A stretch of DNA of 64,000 nt from assembly GCA_009777515.1 (NCBI GenBank), contig WRLR01000005.1:1-64000 (forward strand). The letters are read 5' to 3'. The stretch is from Oscillospiraceae bacterium (GTDB lineage: Bacteria > Bacillota > Clostridia > WRLR01). The position numbers and the translations under genes were made by a program. Below are positions 55,701 to 64,000 of this stretch, piece by piece. The notes under the pieces are model-generated. The model worked only from the letters and a program-made list of their open reading frames with translations. It searched no databases and had not been told where the DNA came from. Within the stretch, counting starts at the first letter, position 1. Each line of letters starts with the position of its first letter.

Positions 55701-56398
55701 TTTTCCGGGTATATCCCCGGCGCCTTGTTCGGGTAGCGCGCCATATGCAGCGGGGCGTCGTCCACATACACAACCCTTGTCGGCGACCGCATATCGGTCG
55801 TCAAGTTATAGCTGTAAGCCAACTCCTCTTTCGTAAAGCCGTTGTCCAGCAGGTTGATCATGTACACGCTCCCACGCGCGGCTGCAGGGATGCGCGCGGC
55901 AACAGGGTCGAGGCCGCCGGAGCCGCCGCCGGAGCCGCCCCCCGACGCAGGGGCAAAGTCGGCGCCGCCGAAATACAAGCCGCCGGTGAAAACCGGAGAC
56001 TCGCCGGGATAAGCCGTATAAGTTATCGGCGCAGCGGCAGTGCCCGAATCGTCCTCGAGGAACCATACCGTGTCTTCCATATAATAATGGCCGCCCCGAA
56101 AGTAGACGGTGATCCCGCCGTCGGGCAAGCCACTCTCTTCCTTGATGCTCCGCACACGCTGCCGCGCCCCGTCCAACGTCTGCAGCGGCGAGCCGATTTC
56201 CCCGCTGCCGCCGACGTCGTCACCGTCCGGCGCCACATAAATCTCCAGCCCCGCCGATGCCACAGACCCCGCCGACGCCACAGCCCCCGCCGCTCCTGCA
56301 CAACTAGTCGAAACCACAGCATCCGCAGGCAACGCGGCAGCGTTCGCTATTATAAATATGGAAAAAGTCAACCCTATAAATATGCTAATCTTTTTCAA
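52775..56398 (-). CDS. large secreted right-handed beta-helix protein with Ser/Thr-Pro linker and C-terminal SLH domains
   Basis: [32 protein letters not shown]...[19 protein letters not shown]; beta-helix rungs; (TPTPSPSP)n; three SLH repeats ([26 protein letters not shown]). Confidence 0.92.
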   Translation of the reverse strand: MKKISIFIGLTFSIFIIANAAALPADAVVSTSCAGAAGAVASAGSVASAGLEIYVAPDGDDVGGSGEIGSPLQTLDGARQRVRSIKEESGLPDGGITVYFRGGHYYMEDTVWFLEDDSGTAAAPITYTAYPGESPVFTGGLYFGGADFAPASGGGSGGGSGGLDPVAARIPAAARGSVYMINLLDNGFTKEELAYSYNLTTDMRSPTRVVYVDDAPLHMARYPNKAPGIYPENPYHDYIFIEDGGGWAGGSHTGLTGAPTFYVPQPIADRVASWDNYDDALVSGMICGQWLHDYLILKHFDPIQRTIELEGEFPPDPHRPPQTGSYYFQNVPEELDAPGEFYIDPQSGTLLFYPPASADISSMVLKVPKMNADMLVAYNASWLTFSNLTFELGKRNGLNPQGSSHFTADGLTIKNMSGTGIYAGVYTYQGKYLAAHYGEHGGFQPDEPSALENGLHYTIKNCDIVNMGCDGVIIHSGRVSTRESGHFLFENNVILNTGYMNGMGGVHANGVGISLLSNTLKFSQGIGMIHDGPDGLVAFNEIIDVMCDPGTSDSAGLGVHHGGLAWGTRVHDNIIRDIQRTPIREWGWGHETVPTRMAIYIDGPGPGSEITRNVVYNAPAGLWVMDPHLYPEVIANNIFIDVQVPVMASALHELWRLEDYTAEDFLVVDDPGGGWAVGHYFMSGVYKTLWRDIYPEFFDFFEYLLNDKESFAQSMAPVYDNICVNMDVPLHIIADPAGAGDFLRPMPPDGAVAPDPRYGGIYGNNRYISYNPGFADYAGGNIQLTEAAAAGLGIEWIDLGAIGARRAAPPTPTPTPTPSPSPSPTPTLSLMPSPSLSPTPSPTPTPSPSPSLSPTPIPSPPQTPPQTPSPTPTPTPTSTLTSTPTPTPTPPNGGDGSDVSGGSDSGTGDGSSGNGAPGSSSGAPASIAPPTPANGPDKTDIDEQGVPGGDAIISNTPDTANTPNAATGASSSSPSLQHPPGVSARFTIGQRSGFMPIMAFNPDHIAYQYGYLGGDIQPDASITRAEASAMLFRILADQGRSARPDNSFEFSESEWYYDAVTHLASIGIITGYADGTFRAGNNITRAEFIAMICRFGLTAGTIRYELNDIAGHWAEDHIGVGASNGLVSGYPDGTFRPDSAITRAEAVCVINRLLYRAIDIGDIPDWAPAFPDLNDAHWAYADIMEASTSHKYERKENGYEIWTEKLD

Positions 56399-56488
56399 AC
56401 GACTACCTCAAATCTATTAGCTAACGTCAAATAGGCTACATATAGTTTTGTTAAAACGAAACGGAAAAGCTACAATAGCATCTATTGT

Positions 56489-56545
56489 ATGCTTTTATAA
56501 TGCTTTTAGAATGCTTTCAGAATGCATTTAGAATGCTATTTGAAA
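56489..56545. repeat. 11-bp tandem repeat (about 5 copies)
   Basis: atgcttttata atgcttttaga atgctttcaga atgcatttaga atgctatttga. Confidence 0.85.
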
Positions 56546-56563
56546 GTTTTATAAATACATATA

Positions 56564-57379
56564 TCATGGCGCAACCTTTTGGGCAAGCACCCCATACCAG
56601 TTAATTACATCAAAGTCCGCATCAAAATTACCCGTCTTATCATTAATTAAAAAGCCTTTGCTCATCCATATGTCATCAAGGTCGATATACTTTACCAATG
56701 CAAATCCGGCATCAGATAATGCCTTTATTATATCGTTTCGCAACAAAGGATAATAAACAGGGCATGCGATAACATCATGGTGTTCATGTTTGCCTTTTTT
56801 ATCCACACTGGTCACAAACGAAAATGTTACAGACCCGTTATCATGCCAGTTAAATAAAAGATAGGTGCTTTGGTGCTCATCGGATGTCATTATTCGAGGG
56901 TCGATAATATGGATAATGGCCCTCTCATGCGCAAGTACATCCCAATTCCGAATATCAAAAAACAATAGCCCGTTATCATTCAGCTTTGAATGGGCAGCCG
57001 ATAAAAATTTTTTGAAGCCACATAAATCGACATGGGGGAGCGAATTCCCGGTCGATATAATGCAGTCGACATTTTCGCCTAGGATTTTATCAATTTCGCG
57101 AAAGTCTGATATAAAAAGTTTTGGGGCATACCCATAAGCATGAAAATTTATTTTTGCCCTGTTTAAAAGATTTTCGTTCAAGTCTGAGCCTGAAACAATA
57201 TAGCCGATCTTTGCTAAAGGCAATGTAGTGCCGCCCGCACCGATTGAACAGTCATGTATCGTTTTTATATCATACCCAGTGAAAAGCGCTTCATATAGAT
57301 CCTGAAATTTTTGTTGAGCGGATTCGTCCATGTTCTGATTGTATAACGCTGCTGTGTCGTATATTAATATTTGCGCCAT
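56564..57379 (-). CDS. class I SAM-dependent methyltransferase
   Basis: TIHDCSIGAGGTTLPLAKIGYIVSGSDLNENLLNRAKINF...VDCIISTGNSLPHV. Confidence 0.88.
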   Translation of the reverse strand: MAQILIYDTAALYNQNMDESAQQKFQDLYEALFTGYDIKTIHDCSIGAGGTTLPLAKIGYIVSGSDLNENLLNRAKINFHAYGYAPKLFISDFREIDKILGENVDCIISTGNSLPHVDLCGFKKFLSAAHSKLNDNGLLFFDIRNWDVLAHERAIIHIIDPRIMTSDEHQSTYLLFNWHDNGSVTFSFVTSVDKKGKHEHHDVIACPVYYPLLRNDIIKALSDAGFALVKYIDLDDIWMSKGFLINDKTGNFDADFDVINWYGVLAQKVAP

Positions 57380-57434
57380 AAGCTATCCTCTTTTTCACAG
57401 TTCATAGATATAATAAGCTTCCATTCTATTTATT

Positions 57435-58676
57435 TTAATCCGACAAAAGAAAGTCTATTATGTTTTGATACAAAATGCCTTCGTGATCCGTGATATATGT
57501 CTTATCCATTGAAAGTATTATCTTTTCGTAATTGTCTTTAATAGATTTAAGAGGGCGCAATTCCCGTTCCCTTACGGCTTCGCCTGTTATCGTTTCTGTT
57601 ACTTGGATATATAGCCTCTTTGCAGGCTTCTCGGCTATGAAGTCTACCTCCATATCGCCAACCCTGCCGACATAAACCCTAAAATCGCGACGCAGAAGCT
57701 CAAGATACACAATGTTTTCAAGTATGTGCCCGCGATCTGCTTCCCGGTACCCGAGCAGCATATTCCTAAACCCCAGATCGACAATATAGCTCTTCTCCAA
57801 TGTTTTCAAGAGCTGCTTACCTTTAATGTCGTACCTGCCCGCAGAATAGAAAACGAATGCACTTTTCAACATGTGGATATACTTGTCAACTGTCCTTCCG
57901 GCAATGCCCATTCCGGTTTTTTTCTTTATTTTTTGTATTTCGCCTTCGTTTGTCAGTACATTCCCGATGCTGTTTGGCGAGGTTATGCTGCCGATATTGT
58001 TGCAAAGGAAAAGCACTAATTTATGCAGCAATGCATGGTCGGCTGTTTTGTTCCGCTCCAACACATCGCGGAGGATAACCGTGTTGTATATGCCTTCCAG
58101 CGCCTCAATACTCCGCGCTTCGTTAAATTGAAACTGCCTGAGTATGGGCATCCCGCCGAACTGTAAATAATTTTGGAATTTATTTTCCATAGGCACATCG
58201 GGAGCAAATACATAAAATGAGAGAAATTCCTTAAAGGAAAGCGGCAGCATCTTGATTTCAACATATCGGCCCGACAGGAGAGTGGAGAACTCGGAAGATA
58301 ACATATAAGCGTTTGATCCGGTGATATATATATCGACGTCAAAATCAAGCCTGAAAGACTCTATTGCCTTCTCCCAATGAGCGACAGCTTGAAGCTCGTC
58401 AAAAATCAAGTAGTTTTTTTCACCCTTGACTATTTGCATGCTCACATACTCATAAAAAGCTATGTGGTCGGTGTACGCCCGGAATCTAAGTGATTCCATA
58501 TTCATATGGACAATTTTCTCTTGCGGTACACCGCTGCCAAGCAAATAATCCACAAATAGATCCAGCATTGTCGATTTGCCGCTGCGGCGTATGCCGGTGA
58601 CAATTTTTACTACATCCTTGTCTTTGTATTCAATCAGGCGTTTTAAATAATCGGGCCTATTAATGCGTTCTTGCAT
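57435..58676 (-). CDS. AAA ATPase with DUF4143 domain
   Basis: VKIVTGIRRSGKSTMLDLF (Walker A), NYLIFDELQAVAHWEKAI (Walker B), C-term DUF4143 DMEVDFIAEKPAKRLYIQV. Confidence 0.95.
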   Translation of the reverse strand: MQERINRPDYLKRLIEYKDKDVVKIVTGIRRSGKSTMLDLFVDYLLGSGVPQEKIVHMNMESLRFRAYTDHIAFYEYVSMQIVKGEKNYLIFDELQAVAHWEKAIESFRLDFDVDIYITGSNAYMLSSEFSTLLSGRYVEIKMLPLSFKEFLSFYVFAPDVPMENKFQNYLQFGGMPILRQFQFNEARSIEALEGIYNTVILRDVLERNKTADHALLHKLVLFLCNNIGSITSPNSIGNVLTNEGEIQKIKKKTGMGIAGRTVDKYIHMLKSAFVFYSAGRYDIKGKQLLKTLEKSYIVDLGFRNMLLGYREADRGHILENIVYLELLRRDFRVYVGRVGDMEVDFIAEKPAKRLYIQVTETITGEAVRERELRPLKSIKDNYEKIILSMDKTYITDHEGILYQNIIDFLLSD

Positions 58677-58840
58677 CGGGATCGCCCCCTATCGCTCGCA
58701 TCATATCAGAAACTTACTGAAATTTCAATGTTTTTGATATTAATGTCATAAACTTGTGAGCCATACAAGAATGCCAGATATTAATTGGTCATTTCATTTA
58801 CTATGTAAGTAATACAGGTTTGGGTAACCTTGCCATTTGT

Positions 58841-59470
58841 TTAACATTTATTTTCCATCACAACCGATTGGAAAATATGTGTTTCTGCCCCCCTGCTGAC
58901 TTCAAGCTGCTCAAAAGAGATGATATTGAAGTGATTGGCTAGCAATGTTTTAAGGTTCTTTTCGGAATAAGACGAAAAAAATCTGGAGGCTTTGGATACA
59001 TCGTCTTTTATAAACTCGTTTTCATAATCAGCGCCGCCGTATACCCCCATATAAAATAGACCGTTGGCATCCAGTATAGCCCCAATGCCATCTAATACAG
59101 CAGGCAATTCTTTTTTGGGGACGTGCAAAAGAGTATTCATCGCCCAAACACAGTTAAACCGCTTATGCAACGCAGGCAATTCATAGTAATCAAGCTCATA
59201 CGCTTCAATGCCTTTTTCTATGCACTTTTTGACCATTTCACATGACAAATCTATGGCTACGACATTAAAGCCGCTATCCATAAAATACCGGCTGTCATAT
59301 CCTGCGCCCGCCCCGATTTCAAGCAAGTCCATTTTGCCTTTTTTCTTTGCCAAATCACTAAATTCCCGCCTGATTTTGACCTTCCAATCGGCCTTGGCGG
59401 ACGCGTCGCGCAATGCCGCTTCCTGGTTATAAAAACTGCGCAAATTATCTTTTATCGTATGTGTATCCAT
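58841..59470 (-). CDS. class I SAM-dependent methyltransferase
   Basis: MDLLEIGAGAGYDSRYFMDSGFNVVAIDLSCEMVKKC. Confidence 0.9.
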   Translation of the reverse strand: MDTHTIKDNLRSFYNQEAALRDASAKADWKVKIRREFSDLAKKKGKMDLLEIGAGAGYDSRYFMDSGFNVVAIDLSCEMVKKCIEKGIEAYELDYYELPALHKRFNCVWAMNTLLHVPKKELPAVLDGIGAILDANGLFYMGVYGGADYENEFIKDDVSKASRFFSSYSEKNLKTLLANHFNIISFEQLEVSRGAETHIFQSVVMENKC

Positions 59471-59577
59471 TGACGCTCTCCATGTCCGGCACTCTTCATA
59501 AACGTTTGGATTTCTGTTATTATATGTTCACCTATGCATTATACAGTTTCATATCATTTATGAAAACAGAGGGGACG

Positions 59578-60042
59578 ATGATAATTAAAGCATACACTCC
59601 GTCTATGCAGCCGGCGATAGAGGCTTGTTTCAAGGCTTGTTTGGACGCGCTCGGATGGGAGTACGAGCCGGATGGCAGGCACTCGGACATTGTAAATATC
59701 GAGGAAGCATATATGCGGCACGGGTGTTTTTGGTGCCTATACGAAGACGACAACCTGGTCGGCATGTCGGCGGCCCGCTGCATCGACGCCGAAAATAAAA
59801 TCGTCGAGCTTAAACGGTTGTATGTGCTACCCTCGCACCAAGGCAAGGGCTATGGGGACCAAATGTTCCAAAACGCGCTGGAATATGTAAAGGGGCAAGG
59901 CTACAGGACGGCGATGGTCGATACCCGCCACGACCGTTCGGCGTCGCTGCATTTAATCGAAAAATACGGGTTCAAGCAAGCGGAGCGCTACAACGACAAC
60001 GATTATGCAGAGCTATTCTTCGAGCTAGATTTGACCGTTTAG
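59578..60042 (+). CDS. GNAT family N-acetyltransferase
   Basis: VELKRLYVLPSHQGKGYGDQMFQNALEYVKGQGYRTAMVDT; ATG 59578 behind gagggg. Confidence 0.9.
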   Translation: MIIKAYTPSMQPAIEACFKACLDALGWEYEPDGRHSDIVNIEEAYMRHGCFWCLYEDDNLVGMSAARCIDAENKIVELKRLYVLPSHQGKGYGDQMFQNALEYVKGQGYRTAMVDTRHDRSASLHLIEKYGFKQAERYNDNDYAELFFELDLTV

Positions 60043-62781
60043 TATCCGAACGATTTCTTCGTTCACGTCGGCGAACTCGCGGATTTTGGCTGCGATTTTC
60101 TCTCGCTTCGTTTTGTCCCGCAAGACCTCCAGCGTGACATTGAAACCTCCGCCGAGGGCCTCAAGGCTGTCCGGGTCCCCGTTGCCCATTAATTTCATCT
60201 TATTATATAGAGCGCTCACCTCATCCAAGAAGCCCATATCGGGGTTAAGCTTTTGCGCTTTCTGCAAAAACCCATGGCAGCAGCTACCGTTGGTCGCGAG
60301 AACGCACACATAGTTGGTATGGTCGCACCATGTATCAAATGCCTCGGCGGCCATCCTGTCGAATTTGCCGTTCTCAATGTCTCTCGCCCACGCCCTGAAC
60401 GCTTCCGGGCCGAAGCAATATGCGTCCGTCTTGATATGCTGCATGGGCGCAATGTCCTTAACCGCGTCGCGGTAGATTGCCGCCAGCGGATGGCTCTCTT
60501 TTTTATCGCCCACAAATACCCAGCCGCTTTTATATTCATAGCCATGAAAAGGCTTTGGTTCAAAAACCTTATCCAGCTCAATCCGCACCGGTTGGCTGCT
60601 GTTGCCCGTGATGTAGAGCAATATTTTTCCGTATTCCTCATATCCAACAAATACGCCCGTACTGCCCCCGCACCTGATGACTGGGACCCCTTTGTCGATA
60701 TAGGCGATCAGCGTTTGCAAATACATTTCGGTATTTTTCGCAATCTCCCCGCCGGAAACAAAGGTAGCGGCATATCCGCATTTTTGAAAGGTTTTTTCAT
60801 AAAATTCGGCGGGGTCATCCTCAGCCAAATAACCGGACGCGGAATCGCTCGATAAATTGGTAAAGCTATAATGCTGTGTGAACAAGTCGCCTGTCAACGC
60901 CGCGAATAACCAATAATCATAGTCCGGTTCGCCCAAACATTCCATTACATATTTGGCGCAGCCGTTGAACCAGTAGTTTTCGCCGAACTCGTCCGTGACA
61001 AGGCGGTGTATTATTGGGATCAAATTGTTGCTCTGTTTAGTTATCATGTTCAGTTCCCCTTCTTTTAATTTGCTTTTTTGCATGTCGGCGAGTTGCGAAA
61101 TACGGATGGAGCGAAAATATATTTTGTCGCTGTCATACGACGCCCCGACGACAATAGGGCAAACCTCCTCGCGGCCCAAATCCATATGCATATATGGGAA
61201 GTCAGCGCCGCAATAGCGGACTTCGCCGTTTATAATAACGGCTAGATGCTTTGGGCCCACAATCCATGTTAGTTGGTTCGCTTCGTCTATATTAACCGCT
61301 CCGCGTCCCGGCAAATAATAATCGTCCCAAAAGATCGGCTGTGCAAAACGGATGGCTTGAACCATTTTTTCATTGTCATTATTCATGTTGATCCCAAAGC
61401 CCCTGTTGCCAATGCGACCCAAAGGGTACCCGGTGTCTTCGCTGTGGTATAAAACTATTCCGGTTTTGCCCTTGCCGGACGGGCGGAACTCCATGTCAAT
61501 GCGGAACGGCAGCTTGACCGATACATGGGTGTTCAATACGGCCCTTAAAATCCACCCGATATATTCCGCTTCCCCGTCCTTGTTAATGCGAAAATATGAG
61601 TTGTTGGCGTGCGACTGCGTCATCTTGTCCAGCGCGACTTCGGCATCCCACAAAATGGGGTTTGCCGCTTCGATTTCCGCGACGGAAATGCCGACCACTT
61701 CCTTCGGCTTGTTAAACAGCGCAGGGTCGGCCATGCGCTTTTTTACCGGCGCCATCAGCGCGACGAGTTCGCGCTGGTCGTCAGGCGAAACCAGGTTCTC
61801 CAGCATGGCCGCGTGGCGCAGGCTGCCGTCGCTCAAATAATCAATTTGATAATATTTATTGCCGTCGAAATGCGTTATCAGTGCGCGGAACCGCTCGCCC
61901 AAGTCCTCGTCCAAATAGACGTTGATCGCGGCGAACAAGCCGCCTTCAAAAACATAGTCCGAGTATTCGCCGTCATTGCAAAAATCGTCGTCGATCCGCA
62001 TAATGACAACGTCGCCCGCATCCGTCTGAAATTCAAACCGCTCGTGCTGCCCCGGTTTGCCATATGGCAACCCTTTCGCCTGCGCCCAACGCCAAAATCC
62101 CTCCGGGTCGGATGTACCGTCGCCCCGCAGCGACGAGATCACGCGCATAGACGGCAAAGTGTATATCGACGGTTCCGCCGGTTTAGCCAGCTTGCTCGAT
62201 ATAGCCGAAAGCTCCGCGAAGCTTGTAGCATTGCCACTCGCAGCCTTTTCGCTTGTGGCATTGTAGTTCGCAGCATTTTCGCTTGTATCTACGTAGCCTG
62301 TAGCCTCGCCACTCGCAGCCTCATCACTCGCAGCCTCGCCACTCGCAGCCTCGCCACTCTCAGCCTCGCTTTTTTCCAGCGTGCTCAACTGTTTTTCCAT
62401 TTGCTCATATAAAATAGGCAGGGCTGAAATTTTAGTAACGCCGTTTTCTAGCATGGTTTGCAAAAAGTCATTCGTTATGCGTTTGAGTTCGGTCAACGCC
62501 CCGACTTCATCGTCGATTGCATTGATGCGGTTGACAAACACCTCGACCACCGTACTCATATCCTCGTTTTCATATATCCGGATAATGTCCTTAACCGAAA
62601 TCTGCATTTTTCTAAGTATCATGATTTGCTTGATACGCTCCACTTGTGCATCGCTATAATACCTGTAATTATTTATATCATCGCGTTTCGCCTCCAATAA
62701 TCCGACGCGCTCGTAATAACGCAGTGTTTTCGACGTCACGCCAAACCGTTTTACGGCATCGGTTATACATAATCCATTCAT
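60025..62781 (-). CDS. MerR-family regulator fused to a lectin-like middle region and a BtrH/papain-like C-terminal region
   Basis: N-term LCITDAVKRFGVTSKTLRYYERVGLLEAKRDDINNYRYYSDAQVERIKQIMILRKM; repeat linker; middle beta-rich region; C-term ENYWFNGCAKYVMECLGEPDYDYWLFAALTGD. Confidence 0.85.
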   Translation of the reverse strand: MNGLCITDAVKRFGVTSKTLRYYERVGLLEAKRDDINNYRYYSDAQVERIKQIMILRKMQISVKDIIRIYENEDMSTVVEVFVNRINAIDDEVGALTELKRITNDFLQTMLENGVTKISALPILYEQMEKQLSTLEKSEAESGEAASGEAASDEAASGEATGYVDTSENAANYNATSEKAASGNATSFAELSAISSKLAKPAEPSIYTLPSMRVISSLRGDGTSDPEGFWRWAQAKGLPYGKPGQHERFEFQTDAGDVVIMRIDDDFCNDGEYSDYVFEGGLFAAINVYLDEDLGERFRALITHFDGNKYYQIDYLSDGSLRHAAMLENLVSPDDQRELVALMAPVKKRMADPALFNKPKEVVGISVAEIEAANPILWDAEVALDKMTQSHANNSYFRINKDGEAEYIGWILRAVLNTHVSVKLPFRIDMEFRPSGKGKTGIVLYHSEDTGYPLGRIGNRGFGINMNNDNEKMVQAIRFAQPIFWDDYYLPGRGAVNIDEANQLTWIVGPKHLAVIINGEVRYCGADFPYMHMDLGREEVCPIVVGASYDSDKIYFRSIRISQLADMQKSKLKEGELNMITKQSNNLIPIIHRLVTDEFGENYWFNGCAKYVMECLGEPDYDYWLFAALTGDLFTQHYSFTNLSSDSASGYLAEDDPAEFYEKTFQKCGYAATFVSGGEIAKNTEMYLQTLIAYIDKGVPVIRCGGSTGVFVGYEEYGKILLYITGNSSQPVRIELDKVFEPKPFHGYEYKSGWVFVGDKKESHPLAAIYRDAVKDIAPMQHIKTDAYCFGPEAFRAWARDIENGKFDRMAAEAFDTWCDHTNYVCVLATNGSCCHGFLQKAQKLNPDMGFLDEVSALYNKMKLMGNGDPDSLEALGGGFNVTLEVLRDKTKREKIAAKIREFADVNEEIVRILNGQI
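62225..62370 (-). repeat. 15-bp in-frame repeat in the MerR fusion linker
   Basis: cactcgcagcctcgc-type units; encodes (SGEAA)n. Confidence 0.85.
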
Positions 62782-62973
62782 TGATTAACCTCCATATATA
62801 CAATATAGTGGTTGCCCTAAGGACAATGTCAATGGGTTAATATAATTTTATCCGGGAATTTTTTAGAACGTTTCGACGCAAGCTTCTCGCAATGGCTGGG
62901 TCGGGATAGAACATTATAACAGGAGTATCAAATTATATACTCATATAGTTATATATTCTTGTTATAAAATAAA

Positions 62974-63657
62974 TTAGTTGTTTTCCAAGCCAAAATGGCG
63001 TTCCAGCGCGCGCTGGGTGGACGCGACCGTGCTGGTTTTCGTCCGCATTATATAGAACAAGCCGCTGCTTTTTACATCGTCGATGGTTCTTTGGGCGCCA
63101 AATCTGAACACATTTTTCATGTTTTCCAAAGCCATTTCCGGTTCTTTCAACCGCATAATGGCTTCATAGATGTCCCGGTGGTCGTCCCTGTCGAAATAGT
63201 CCTCCGCGATCAGCTCGGGCGGCGCGAGCAGGCATGCGATCCTGTCGGGCGGGGCCAATTGTTTAACCAGCTCACACGTGAGCCCGGACAGGCCGATATC
63301 CGCCACGACAGTGTTTTGCTGCGCATATTTGATAAGCTCGATAATGGCGTATTCGAAATACTCCTTATATCCTTGCTCGAGGGAATCGTTATATTCCTCC
63401 GGCGGCCTGTTGAAATGGCGCTCCCAATCATAGCCTTGGCTTTGCGATTGAGTGTTATCCGGCGAGTTTTTATGCCGTTCGTCGCATATGCTTTGCCAGT
63501 GCGCGAAATTTTCTTCGTGATAATTATCGTTGAAATGCGTAAACCCGTATTTTTGCGCCAACGCGGCGGCCATAGTCGTTTTGCCGCCGCAGGCTGTGCC
63601 GACCAAAAAATAGACGTTTTGCAAATTGAACCTTAAAATATCTTCCGAAATATTCAT
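62974..63657 (-). CDS. P-loop nucleotide/kinase-like protein
   Basis: VYFLVGTACGGKTTMAAALAQKYGFTHFND (Walker A-like). Confidence 0.7.
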   Translation of the reverse strand: MNISEDILRFNLQNVYFLVGTACGGKTTMAAALAQKYGFTHFNDNYHEENFAHWQSICDERHKNSPDNTQSQSQGYDWERHFNRPPEEYNDSLEQGYKEYFEYAIIELIKYAQQNTVVADIGLSGLTCELVKQLAPPDRIACLLAPPELIAEDYFDRDDHRDIYEAIMRLKEPEMALENMKNVFRFGAQRTIDDVKSSGLFYIMRTKTSTVASTQRALERHFGLENN

Positions 63658-63669
63658 TAAAAACCTTTT

Positions 63670-64000
63670 TTATATATTTTCGATTTGGAGGGGCGCGTCG
63701 ACAAATACCGTCAATGCGCGGGGCAGCACCTCCACGTCGAGTGGGAGGGGCAGGCCCGCCTCGCCGTCCTGGGTGGTCAAGAGCGGGTGCGGGCTGGTAA
63801 ACTTGAAGCGGCGGGCGCTCATACGCTTGAACCAGCGCCCGTCCTCGATGTTTTCACGGTTGATGATCTCCAGCAGCAGGCCGGGGAGATCGAGCGGCGG
63901 AACGTCCCGGATCAACAGCAGATCCATGCAGCCGTCCATCATACTGGCCTTTGGGTAAAGATTGGCCAGCCCCGCCGCCTGGCTGCCGTTTATCAACAGA
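63670..64000 (-). CDS. C-terminal part of a YegS/DagK-type lipid kinase (runs off window)
   Basis: INGSQAAGLANLYPKASMMDGCMDLLLI...TTQDGEAGLPLPLDVEVLPRALTVFV. Confidence 0.65.
   Translation of the reverse strand, partial: LLINGSQAAGLANLYPKASMMDGCMDLLLIRDVPPLDLPGLLLEIINRENIEDGRWFKRMSARRFKFTSPHPLLTTQDGEAGLPLPLDVEVLPRALTVFVDAPLQIENI

Overview
The 64-kb window looks like chromosome from an uncultured Clostridia/Bacillota-type bacterium. It carries about 55 protein-coding genes on both strands, and I recognised no rRNA, tRNA or CRISPR. Main blocks: (i) 2-14 kb, an ANT(6)-like nucleotidyltransferase, a nitroreductase, then an envelope-signalling island with a BlaI/BlaR1(M56)-like pair, a secreted beta-helix protein, an ECF sigma/anti-sigma pair and a two-component system; (ii) 17-28 kb, a putative catabolic cluster (DUF362, two enolase-superfamily enzymes, UroD-like methyltransferase, VOC, SDR, ADP-ribosylglycohydrolase, MFS) with an orphan DNA methyltransferase; (iii) 28-31 kb, paired SH3-like/SLH surface proteins; (iv) 32-43 kb, two LplABC-type sugar ABC systems with a membrane AraC regulator and a remnant group II intron; (v) 43-48.5 kb, an NfeD-like/flotillin/YfhO operon; (vi) 48-64 kb, Fic, an SLH beta-helix protein, an AAA/DUF4143 ATPase, methyltransferases and a MerR fusion protein. 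Most notable observations: (a) a roughly 65-aa module (...GD.I.VG.RQY.V....YW.Q.S...AI.WW.AYLDSY..SG...) occurs at the C-terminus of the BlaR1-like receptor and twice in the adjacent secreted beta-helix protein, and related operator-like sequences lie upstream of both transcription units, suggesting an undescribed self-referential sensing cassette; (b) an ECF sigma factor whose N-terminus is seven 30-bp repeats of its own region-2.1 start; (c) short tandem-repeat arrays next to gene 3' ends, two of them built from the stop-codon sequence of the gene; (d) a group IIC-like intron 5' remnant directly behind a terminator hairpin. Family assignments come from reading the translations; no database search was run.
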